Origin: Hydnum rufescens UP504
Lineage: Eukaryota; Basidiomycota; Agaricomycetes; Cantharellales; Hydnaceae
DNA length: 64,000 bases
Assembly: GCA_014904985.1 (NCBI GenBank)
Contig: MU128922.1
Span: 1 to 64,000, forward strand
Reading direction: 5' to 3'
The position numbers and the translations under genes were made by a program. The notes under the pieces were generated by a model, which was not told where the DNA came from, did no database searches, and was given only the letters and a program-made list of their open reading frames with translations. Positions 47,491-57,057 of the stretch are shown piece by piece. Each line of letters begins with the position of its first letter. The stretch's first letter is position 1.

Positions 47491-50384
47491 ATGGCTCCAA
47501 CAGGCAGACTGCGATCCTTTGAGGAAATTGAAGAGCTATCCAAGCCAACCGCTTACGATCCTGAACGTTCCTTCAAAGATCAATTGCGTGCTATAGACAC
47601 ACTCAGGGACCAGAGCTTCGAACACCGCCAAAAGGGCGATCTTGAGAATGCATACATCTTTATGGCCAGAGCTGCTGGGGTTGTACTGGATAAACTGCCT
47701 TTTCACTCACAATACGATATTCTATCAGCAAAGCAGAAAACCGACTTGGCTGCCGTGTGTCTGGTTTCCTTTTTTAGCCCCATTACAGCTTTGACTTGAC
47801 TCTTGACTCTTCCGGCGATATAGAATGGCCAGAGCATGCTCCGAGTTTTGGCAGATTTGCGGCCACAGCTTGTCGAGCGCCATAGGGATTATCTGGCCTC
47901 TCGTTCAAATGGTATTCTCCCCCCACCAAGGAATCCCAAAGGGCACAAACCAAAGGGTACGGCTTCGCCTCCTGGAGAGATTCAAATGCCACGCACTCCA
48001 ACGTCGATAGAGGACAGGTCAAGTCGAGCCCTTACAAGCTCTGGACCTACCCCCGGGGTTACCGTCATGTTGACCGAAGCCCAGGAACGCGAACGGCAAG
48101 GCGATAGGCAGAGGGTGCGCCGAATGCAGAGCAGGGAAGCTAGCCGATCTACTCGAGAATATAATATCCCCACTCCCGTTCCGACTCCGAGCCGACAGGA
48201 GCCGCCGCAACTCAGCCAGCCCCATCGCTATGCTTCCCACGATGAAGGCAATCACCACTCGGATTTCGAGCCATCAATCAGTCGTTTGCAACAAAGCTAT
48301 GATGCGGACTTCAAACCTTGGTCTAATGACTCTGGTCCACTCAACGAAACTGCACAGATGCGTCGGGCTCTAGATTTGGAGAACACAGGGGTCGGTGAAC
48401 GACATTCGGGTGAGGCTCAAAGCCGAGGGATTCAGAATGGCGGAATGCCGACAACTCAACGCGAGGCACCGGGACAAGCCACTCTGCAGGAGCAGCGTGT
48501 CGCTAACGGGCGCGACATACTCACCCGACGTCCCGTTGATGCGCAGGCGCCACGTCAAGCGGACGCCGAGGCTCGGGAGAAGGCCGAATGGGATGCTAGG
48601 GCAGCTGAACGTGGGCGTGAGGATCAAGCAAGCCGAGAGGTCCAGAGCAGGATCACTCGCGAAATCCAGAGACGGGCCCTGATGGACGCTGAAATCATTG
48701 AACGGCAACGCAGAGCAACTGAAGAAGTTCAAGTCAAGATTGCTCGGGAGCCGCAGGACCGAGTGATGCGTGAGGCGGCTTCCGACCTTATCAGGCGTGA
48801 TAGTCAAGAGCAGCGAATGCCACGACCCTCATTGGACGGTGGTGTCCGCCGTGCCGATTCGCTTGGTCATTCTCAGATACCGTTGCAGGCATCTTATCCT
48901 GTCACTCGCGAACAATCCAATCCCCTATCGGGGCATAATCTTCGGCAATCTCTATCGTCTTCGGGATATCCAGATACAGCTGCGCCATTATACCCCAGTC
49001 AAAGTGCTTCCGCACATTCGTCGCGTTTAAATGGCCCTGGTCAGATCGGTATAGTAGTGCCTGCGTCCATTCCTTATAGCCACCCGGATCCCACCGCAGA
49101 AGTGGCCTTGCCGACCTTAACCCTCGAAAGTCCGTCGCACTCTCGTCCATATTTCCTCGGCTCCATGGATGACGGTCGAGGGCCATCAATTAGAGATCTG
49201 AAAAGAATGTGAGGCACCAATGATTTCTGCCATGACGCTCTCCTAACGTCATGGGTCAATGGGCAGGTATCCGTCTCCAATCGTTACGACTACCTCTCCA
49301 CCGAGAGAGACGGGGCACATTGTAAATGTCCCGAAAGCCTATCCTGAGTTGATGACAACTCATCAGAAAGAACAGGGTTATCAGCCTTCTCCCCAGTCTA
49401 TCTTCGCCCAAAGTGAGCCTCAAGAGGAAGATACTCCTCACGCTCTCCTCTTTCAGCCCTCGGTGTGACGGAGATCCCTCCCAAACCGGATCCAACGTTG
49501 AATGCACCCAAGTGGCCTTCGTCTCGATCCATGAATCCCTCGCCGCGACCTGTCCAAGTATTAAATATGTCCTCTCGAAGTAGTCCATATCCCGAATATA
49601 CAGGGACAGCCGGACCCCCTCCGGCACCCCCCTTCTCCCATTTACTGCATGGCCATCCGCGGAGTGAGCCGTCCGTGACGCCTCGATTACGACAATTGAT
49701 GCTTCCAATGTCAACCCTTCCTCGGTTTTTGTCCGTTGCTGCAGTGAACACAGCTCAAAAGCGAGAGACCTGCGGACTACTACTTGGGAAACCGATCGGG
49801 AATTCTTTCCGAATATCTACTTTGCTCATCCCCAAACAAAGTGCTACGGAAAACACGTCGACCATGATCCATGAGGAGCTTGTTGCCCAGGTTCAGCTGA
49901 CGAGAGATCTCATTACTCTCGGTTGGGTAAGCTCGTGCTTTTGCTGTTGTGGTATCAAGGGTAACGAGGATTTACGGGTGTTAGATCCATACTCATCCTA
50001 CGCAATCCTGCTTCATGTCTTCATTGGATCTGCACACACATTCAGGTTATCAGTCATCCCTCCCTGAAGCGATTGCTATCGTGTGTGCCCCGAAATCCAC
50101 GCCAAAGTCAGTTGTTTGCCTCGTCTTGTGGAGTTGAAAATTAACGGATTTGTAGCTTTGGCATATTCCGACTCACTGACCCGCCCGGCCTGGGAATGAT
50201 ACAATCTTGTCGCAACAAAGCCGCATTTCATCCACATTCTGATTCTGAACCAATATACACTGTTTGTCATCCGTCATTTCCACTACTTGCATGCAATGAT
50301 TCATCTTTCTCTCCCTAGGATGCCGATAGCGACCATGTAAAAATGGTGGATGACGCTTACTTGGAGATTATTGATCTCCGGTGA
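47491..50384 (+). CDS. AMSH/STAMBP-like JAMM deubiquitinase
   Basis: This is a zinc-dependent deubiquitinase that trims K63-linked chains on endosomal cargo with ESCRT. Seven exons (47491-47754, 47824-49208, 49267-49412, 49457-49926, 49985-50106, 50156-50261, 50319-50384) give 852 residues, much longer than animal AMSH because of a disordered centre. The N-terminal helical domain ([18 protein letters not shown], then [15 protein letters not shown]) matches the MIT-like/USP8-dimer region. The centre is Arg/Gln/Glu-rich. The catalytic domain has [34 protein letters not shown], then [20 protein letters not shown], which contains the HxH and distal Asp zinc ligands. Insert motifs [19 protein letters not shown] and [11 protein letters not shown] follow. 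A 44-bp intron (49413-49456) explains a frame change. Intact. Confidence 0.94.
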
Positions 50385-51758
50385 TTGCTTTGCTCCGCTC
50401 TAAATCCCTAACTTCTGAATTTACTCCAGTTCGCTCAATTCCATCGCACATCCCATCTACAATGTTTCCATCGATCTCCTTGCTGTCTCTTTCATCATCC
50501 CATCGTGTGTGGACCTCGCTTTCCCGGTGTACTTCTTTACTCGTGTCTTGTACTACCCCATCGATATTGCAGGCCTGTCGTTGCGTGCATCTGTTGTTCC
50601 AATCATCTTCCCTTCTTGGATCCCGTCATCGAAGTAATGACTGTGTTTGGCCATAGCTGATTTATCCTCGGACACTGTCCATGTTGTAGAAGTAGATATC
50701 GACTGGGACCAGTGACGAATCCAAAAAGGGGCTACAGCTCCAACGTGTCAACAGATTATGTAAGCGGCTACCCCTTTTTGGATTGATAGATTCCTAGTTT
50801 CATGCATTCTCGAGGAGTATGTCGCTCGGGGAGGTACCAGGTAACAGCGTAACAGTCCGTATCAATTTTTTCACATTACCTTCCACCAGTGTTGCTGAGG
50901 CCAGTTCTAAGAAAGTCAGCAGTCCGTTTTCGGACCAGTCTGACTTCGGTCATTCCCACGGTCAGTCAAGTGGGGTTGATTCCTAGATACACTCTGTGTC
51001 ACAAACCTCTCATATTGTATGGGCCACTCCTCCCTGATTTTACGATTGCTGTGCGGTTGTACTAAACATACGTATGAGTTCTGAAAACACCAATGGGTTT
51101 ATCGGCATGATTATGTGGTAACTTACCAGACAGTTTTTGGGCTGGAACTTAGAATGATCGGTACTGTAACCCGGGCGAAATTTCGTTTCAATTCAGGATG
51201 GCCTTCCTGATAACAGGAGCCTCTCAGCTACTCAGACCTGGGTTCCTAGTAATCGGAAAGGGTAATGGGTTGCCTGAGTTGCATGTGTGCGATGGGAGCC
51301 CGAAGTTTGATTCACCGTGTCGTTTGAACGCTGTTTTTGATTCAGGCATAACTATACTCGGTATTGTTCACATGTCCTCTGAGGTGTTCTTGCCCCTGCC
51401 AAGATTAATTTTTGCAATTTACGTCGTAACCAACAAGCTGTCATGTCGGCGGCACAGATTGGATTCAAGAAAAGGAGGGGTGAGTTACAATCTCGTAGAA
51501 GGCTAATCGTGATGTGGGAAGAGGGGGGGTGTATGATGAAGGGAGCGGCAGAACAACCGAGTTGGTAAGTGCTGAGCTGCGGAAAAGGGATTTGTGGCCT
51601 TTGGAGCGCAGAATTTCGAGGGGTTTTTTTTTGGCGATTTTGGTGACAAGAATGGCCCCCCTGTAATTTTGACCCTCGGACCCGCATGGAACACTCTACC
51701 CTGTAATTCGTCCCTCTTTCGCGCAAATTGATCCCCCTAATCTGGCCGAGATCCCGTT
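50385..51758. other. Intergenic, 1.4 kb, with a perfect inverted repeat
   Basis: No gene with support is present. It contains the 14-bp inverted repeat at 50718-50784, a GTCCG-TTTT-CGGAC hairpin near 50925-50938, and a G-rich/T-rich patch near 51525-51640. Confidence 0.45.
50718..50784. repeat. Perfect 14-bp inverted repeat flanking 39 bp
   Basis: AATCCAAAAAGGGG (50718-50731) is exactly complementary to CCCCTTTTTGGATT (50771-50784). GCTAC directly follows the left arm and GGCTA precedes the right arm. The 67-bp unit could fold as a hairpin RNA or be a miniature transposon remnant. Confidence 0.75.
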
Positions 51759-52649
51759 CTACATTTCCCGCTCGGTTTCAGGAATCCTCCCCCCTCCGAG
51801 AGCAAACTGTTGTAGACAAAAGAAACATGCAGTAAAAAAGAGTGAGTCGTACTGTACTAGGAGCCCTTTGCATGATGCTCCCTCACCACCATCTAGATAT
51901 TTGCGGATAAGAGCTCCGACAGTTTCATCATCAATTTGACTGGGATCTGGATGAAGGCCCTCTTCAATAAGCTGCTCCAGGTCATCTTCATCGACGTTTT
52001 CGAACGGTAAATGCCCAGTATAAATGTGCCAAATCGTCACCCCAGCTGCATACAGGTCATCTGCACGGGTTAAGGGTGAACCCGTTTTCAGGGAAGAAGG
52101 TGAGACGTAGGGTGTTGTTGAGGCATGTCTGCAGGGGGGTTCAGACTCGAGCACGGCCTCAGCAAAATCGATGAATCGTAGGTTCCCAGCCGGGTCAAAA
52201 ATGAGGTTAGACGGCTTCACGTCTCCGTGAATGATCCCCTTGGAATGTAGCCTGTCGAGCAGGGCACAAAACTCCTGGATCACTGACAGGCGACGTTCAT
52301 GGTACTCTGGGCGAATGTCGTCTCTTGGTCCTTGGGTGATACATTTCCCGAATCGAGTGATAAACCCATCGACCATCCCACGATTGAAGTAGCGGCCGAT
52401 AACAGGAATGGCACAGTCGTTGCCAGCGAGAATAGTCATATCGACTTCACGGCCAAGTCTTTGTTTATCAACGTCGCCGGAGTACCTTTTCAATATGGTC
52501 TTGATGACGAGTTCCCCGTTGAAAATATCTACGTAGGAGTTTGGCAAGGCGGAAAGCGTGCTACATTCGTGCAATATATCATGAAGGTCCGAGGGCCAGG
52601 AGCCCAGTGGATCAGTGAAGAAGGCCTGTGACATTACAGCGGTTTGCAT
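51759..52649 (-). CDS. Protein-kinase-like protein with variant catalytic motifs
   Basis: A single open frame of 296 codons encodes a small kinase fold. The N-terminus has ELVIKTILKRY, with a Lys in the ATP position, but no glycine-rich loop before it. The catalytic loop is IIHGDVKPSNLIFD, with HGD replacing HRD; Asp and Asn are kept. The Mg loop is FIDFAEAV, with DFA in place of DFG. YVSPSSLKTG and ADDLYAAGVTIWHIYTG complete the C-lobe. This variant resembles a lineage-expanded basidiomycete kinase family and may be active, since the three key acidic/Asn/Lys residues are present. The last 35 residues look unlike coding sequence; a splice near 51890 (GATG/GTGGTGAGG) may replace them. It is divergent from the Mpv17 gene. 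Confidence 0.8.
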   Translation of the reverse strand: MQTAVMSQAFFTDPLGSWPSDLHDILHECSTLSALPNSYVDIFNGELVIKTILKRYSGDVDKQRLGREVDMTILAGNDCAIPVIGRYFNRGMVDGFITRFGKCITQGPRDDIRPEYHERRLSVIQEFCALLDRLHSKGIIHGDVKPSNLIFDPAGNLRFIDFAEAVLESEPPCRHASTTPYVSPSSLKTGSPLTRADDLYAAGVTIWHIYTGHLPFENVDEDDLEQLIEEGLHPDPSQIDDETVGALIRKYLDGGEGASCKGLLVQYDSLFFTACFFCLQQFALGGGRIPETEREM

Positions 52650-52789
52650 AAGTTCGGAGTCACGAAAGGGGGCGAGTGGAGCAGCCTCGGTTCAGTCCCG
52701 GATCAGGCCCAAATTCACCGCGATCAATAGTAGATCTGACCACGGTAAGACGTGGAAGCAGATGTCACGCTCCGCGTGACGTCTCGTCC
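52650..52789. promoter_or_regulatory. Very short divergent promoter, kinase / Mpv17
   Basis: There are 140 bp between two opposite start codons. CACGCTCCGCGTG (52767-52779) is a near-perfect palindrome that could bind a dimeric factor. Confidence 0.5.
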
Positions 52790-53923
52790 ATGTCGCGATT
52801 GGTAGTGGGATACAACGCGTTGTTGCGGCGGCACCCTCTCCTTGTTCCAATAGTATCTACTTCTGCTCTCTTTGGGACTGGAGATGCTATTGCACAGCAG
52901 CTAATAGAACGAAGAGGTACAGATCATGACTTTTTGCGGACTGTGTACGTGCTTTGGCAGGCAAACGGATTTTCTGGATTCACTGGACTAATGTAATATT
53001 ATTCGGCCTTAAAATATAGGCGGTTAGCGGCGTACGGTGGTCTCATGTTTGATTTCCGTAATTGATACTCTTGTGCATGGCCTTATTCAACCCATCCACG
53101 AACAGTTTTGCTCCGATCGCGGTACAGTGGTAAGTGGAAACGATAGTCACCGGGATGTCTGCTTGGAATTTGACAGGGCTGTCTTCAGGTACAAGGTATG
53201 GCACCCCGTGGCCTCTACGACGGCTATGGTGAATGCCCTCCGTATACTTAGTTCCTGGATCGAATACCTCTCAAGTCAAAACCAGCAAGAGTCTTCAGTC
53301 GCGTGCGTACAATTGAGAAAGCACATTACCAATTACTGTACCCTTCAACATATCTCATTCTTCCTTCCCTCCCCCCCCTCCGCTCATTATTCGATGTGTT
53401 TAGGTGATCCTGGATCAATTTGCCTTCTCGCCCGTCATCATACCAGTGTTCTTTACAGCCACTACATTTATGGAAGGTAAGTCGAACACCGACGTACGAA
53501 GGAAGATAGAAACTGTAAGTGCAGATTTCAGCTATGCCATCACAACCGTTCTCATTCTTGCCCCTCTTGGATTTGTAAATGATCCTCGATCGCAGTCATA
53601 CAAATCTACGCTACTGGCTAACTGGGCACTGTTCATTCCCTTCCAAACGATTAATATGGTATGTAAAATGTGTTTCTAGGGGTATTATACTCATGTTTGG
53701 TCGAAAAATCCCCCTATGAATCAACGATGACATCAGGCGGCAAGTCGCACGACCCCAAGCAACTGTAAAAATCATTGCGTCTCACCCTCGAATTTTTTAA
53801 TAGTTCATTCCACCCCAGCACCGACTACTGGCTGTGAATTTAATAGCCCTCTTATGGAACACATACCTGTCACTCGCTGCGTCATCTTCTCGCGCAGCTC
53901 CGGGCATCGCAGGGACCGATTAG
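52790..53923 (+). CDS. Mpv17/PMP22-family membrane protein
   Basis: This is a four-helix membrane protein of mitochondrial inner or peroxisomal membrane, in the Sym1/Mpv17 family. Seven exons (52790-52944, 53020-53046, 53106-53129, 53177-53228, 53404-53514, 53596-53658, 53804-53923) give 183 residues, the normal length. Landmarks are [73 protein letters not shown] and [17 protein letters not shown], then [20 protein letters not shown], the family signature end. Exons 2 and 3 are only 27 and 24 nt. The exon 4 donor is uncertain: GTGAAT keeps phase. An alternative would add NALR but breaks phase. The function is probably channel-like or in membrane homeostasis. Confidence 0.87.
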
Positions 53924-54596
53924 ACCACGGGGGTATCGATTCGGAGTCAGTCCGAGACATGGCAGGTGTGATATTATATTGTACTGGTTGATAGTAAGGC
54001 CATGGGCTTGGGAATCGACTATTGACAGCTTGGGCATACGCGTATGAACCAAGCCCTTGACTCTCATAACTTTGCCAAGTGAAAGTGGTAACAAGAGGCG
54101 TGGATGGTGTATATTTCCGGTAGTCCTGCAAGTCCTTGATGTGGCAGGAACTGCCAGGAAGATATCCATCCATGCTAAAATCCTGCACTTGATAAGCCTA
54201 CAAAACATCCATCTGTCCAGTTGACTGTCCAGTGTTGAGCGCACCAGAAACCGTGCCGCATCTTGTAGAGCAAGTTTGACCGTGGACGAGATAGGAGATA
54301 AAATTCAACTATCAAGGAGCTTCGACCGAGTTCATCATTTGATGTTTTCCTCGAGTCGTATGGGATGCGGGCGCATACTGGGTGAAGGAGACTCGTGGGC
54401 ATGTCTTGCTATCATATTTTGAGGATAGAAGGATGGATCCTCAAGGTTGAAGATCTGAGATTTCGTAGTGTAGTGCACCGCGGCCGAGCCCTTGCCGCAA
54501 AAATCTTGTCGTCAAAGGGTTTCAAATCTTCTCCTTTCCAATATTGTCGATCCCATCGAGGGCCACGGCCTCAGATCCATTGATTTTCCCTTCACA
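53924..54596. other. Intergenic, 0.67 kb, no gene seen
   Basis: This is the 3' flank of the Mpv17 gene and the promoter of the GH16 gene. No supported frame is present. Confidence 0.45.
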
Positions 54597-56721
54597 ATGT
54601 ACTGGTCTTTGTTTGCATGTCTTTTGGGCACAGTGTATGCCACTGAGTACCTCCTCTCCGACCGCTTCGTCGGCAACACGTTCTTCACCGGCTTCACTCA
54701 TGAGGCTATACCCGACCCAACTCATGGCCGCGTACAGTTAAGCTGGACCTATCATCAGTCCCATTGCAGGATTCTAAACAATGCGTGTCGCCATATAAAC
54801 AAAGCTATGTAGACCGGGCTACTGCAATCAAACACAACCTCTCCTGGGCGAGTAACTCCAAATTTACGATCCGTGCCGACCATACTACCGTCCTTTCTCC
54901 ATCTGGATCGGGTCGTATGTCTGTCCGGCTCAAGAGCAACAGACAATGGGCCACTTCCGTGCTGGTGCTTGACATCACTCATATGCCTAGAGGCTGCGGG
55001 GTACGTCATATGATTTTGTACCGATTCGCATCTGGCTTGTACAATGCTCGAGCTCGTACGATTTCATGTCATTCTAGACATGGCCCGCGTTTTGGACGGC
55101 AAGTCTTCGATACGGGTCTCGCGAATCTTATTGACGAGAAGTTTTCCTTCGACGGTCCGTTCGTTCTTCAGCTTGGGGATAATTGTGCGTGCCTTGTTTC
55201 TAAGCCCACGCCCTTGGGTTTAGTCGCGGCCATACATGTACTGGACGCTCTGACATTTTGTTTGGCCTTCTCTTATTAGGGCCTTACGGCGGTGAATCTC
55301 TGTTTCCACTGAACTCAAGTGCACTTATGTAATTCACCCCAACAGGTGAGATCGACGTTATAGAAGGTGCGAAGTTTAGAGAAGAAACCACACCTCCCAA
55401 AACAAACTGACCTCTCTTTGTTGTGCACCTGGGCCATGCCCGATTTCTGTTATCACCTTCGTACTCATGCAGGTGTAAATAGCATAGGGCCCAATCAGGC
55501 TAGCTTACATACCTCGGCTGGATGTACCCAACCGCCATCAACTTGGCCACGATACTCAGGGTGAGTGAGGCTGCTGTTGTGTGTCCTCTTATTGTGGTCG
55601 TGATTGCCCTGCGGCTTGGTCCTCTACCCCATTTTTCATCCTCCTTTTATTCCGGATAGGGTCTCAGGCCAGTTTCTTAACCTACCCTCTTTTCCTTTAT
55701 CAATTGACGAGGAATCGAATAATCCATTCTGCATCGCAGGACACTGACGAGCACGAATTGCGATACGTATACGAGCTCTAATGTGGGATGTGGCATCAAA
55801 TCTACATCGCAGAATAGCTTTGGACCTGCGTTTAATTCGATTGGTGGAGGATGGTGCGTTATCATACCAGCCTGCCGGTCCAAGGACTACCTGCGGCTGG
55901 AATCAGCAGATCGTGACCTCTGACTTGCTTTGGCATTGGGTCCCCAGGTACGCCATGGAGCGCACGAACAGGACGATATCCATCTGGTTCTGGCCTCGGC
56001 ACAGCCCAAATGTACCAAGGGACGTTAAGAGCGGCACAAGTACCACCGTCCGTACCCAAGGGTGGGGAACACCTATGGCTGCCTTTGTAGATGATACTTG
56101 TCCGATATCATCGCTTTTTTCTGCCCATAATATTATCATTAATTTGACGTTTTGTGAGTGTTTTTTTCTCCTTTATCTTCTTGGCTTGGCTCTTTTTGTT
56201 TCTTGGTCGTGTCTGAGTATTGTTCCCAACTTGTTTGATTTGGCGCACCTAGGTGGAGATTGGGCAGGGTCGGTCTACAGTAGCTCAGGATGTCCAGGCT
56301 CATGCGTCGGTACGTGCCCAGCTATCGCACCTCCGAATACCACGGCATTTGTTTTCTGGGCTTTGACACTCGTTTCTAAATTTTCTCCTCCGACTGGCTT
56401 TACACAGATTACGTAGGTGGATTTAAGGTCTTTTCGTCACTGTGCCCTCATTTTTCTTCGCGCGCACGAATTCATGCTTGATAGGTGGACAATAACCCAG
56501 AGGCATTTGTCGATGCATATTTTGAGTTCAATTCCCTCCGAATCTACACTCCTAAAACATCAGGAAAAGCTGCGAAGATAGTTAATTGCATTGGCGGTCA
56601 TCTCATCGGTATTCGGCAGACTATCGTCGGATGGTTTGTTCGTGCCCGACAGAACACTCGGCGAAGACCGCGCATGCAGTCTGTGGGGGTAGGGGCGGGT
56701 AGTGATGTGAGAGAACTTTGA
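54597..56721 (+). CDS. GH16 endo-beta-1,3(4)-glucanase, secreted, microexon-rich
   Basis: This is a laminarinase-like GH16 enzyme acting on fungal wall beta-glucans. Twelve exons (54597-54736, 54805-55000, 55078-55098, 55172-55184, 55280-55291, 55346-55366, 55473-55560, 55740-55853, 55948-56153, 56253-56309, 56408-56412, 56485-56721) sum to 369 residues. A signal peptide, MYWSLFACLLGTVYA, begins it. GFTHEAIPDPTHGRV and TWPAFWTLGDNWPYGGEID rebuild the family core. The catalytic motif is EIDVIEG (ExDxxE). NQASLHTSAGCT, RTISIWFWPR, NIIINLTFCGDWAG and CPGSCVDYVDNNP follow. Exons of 21, 13, 12, 21 and 5 nt encode conserved residues around and after the active site. The third intron (55099) starts GCAAGT. 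The last about 45 residues after LRIYTP are atypical and may hide one more intron. Confidence 0.92.
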
Positions 56722-57057
56722 GAGTGGCTTATTCTGTCCATCAAAATTGGGAAGGGATATATATGTCTGTCTCGAGCAGGACACCATCCCCTCCCCTGCC
56801 AAAACATTCTTGAAAGAATTCGAATGCAGATACTCCGAGTTTCGCCCTTTTATTCAATGCCATGGTAATAGACATAAGCATGTGCCAATGACGACAGGGA
56901 GTCTGGATCTGTGTAGATCCAGTGTGATACCGGAATCGGTATGACTGACCTATTGCTTGCATGATGCCTTACAGAGTACATACACAAAAGCCGCGATGAG
57001 ATGACAAGGGGCTCACAGAGGAGCTGCAGGATACGCCCTTGCCGAAAGTGGATCGGA
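56722..57057. other. Convergent intergenic, GH16 / unknown
   Basis: About 340 bp lie between convergent stops. A minus-strand frame of 146 codons overlaps (56850-57290) but is largely the antisense or alternative frame of the next gene's end. No other signal was recognised. Confidence 0.4.

Noticed and set aside
49440..49480. Apparent frameshift in the AMSH-like gene
   Set aside because: A 44-bp intron, 49413-49456 (GTGAGC...TTTCAG), restores the frame exactly.
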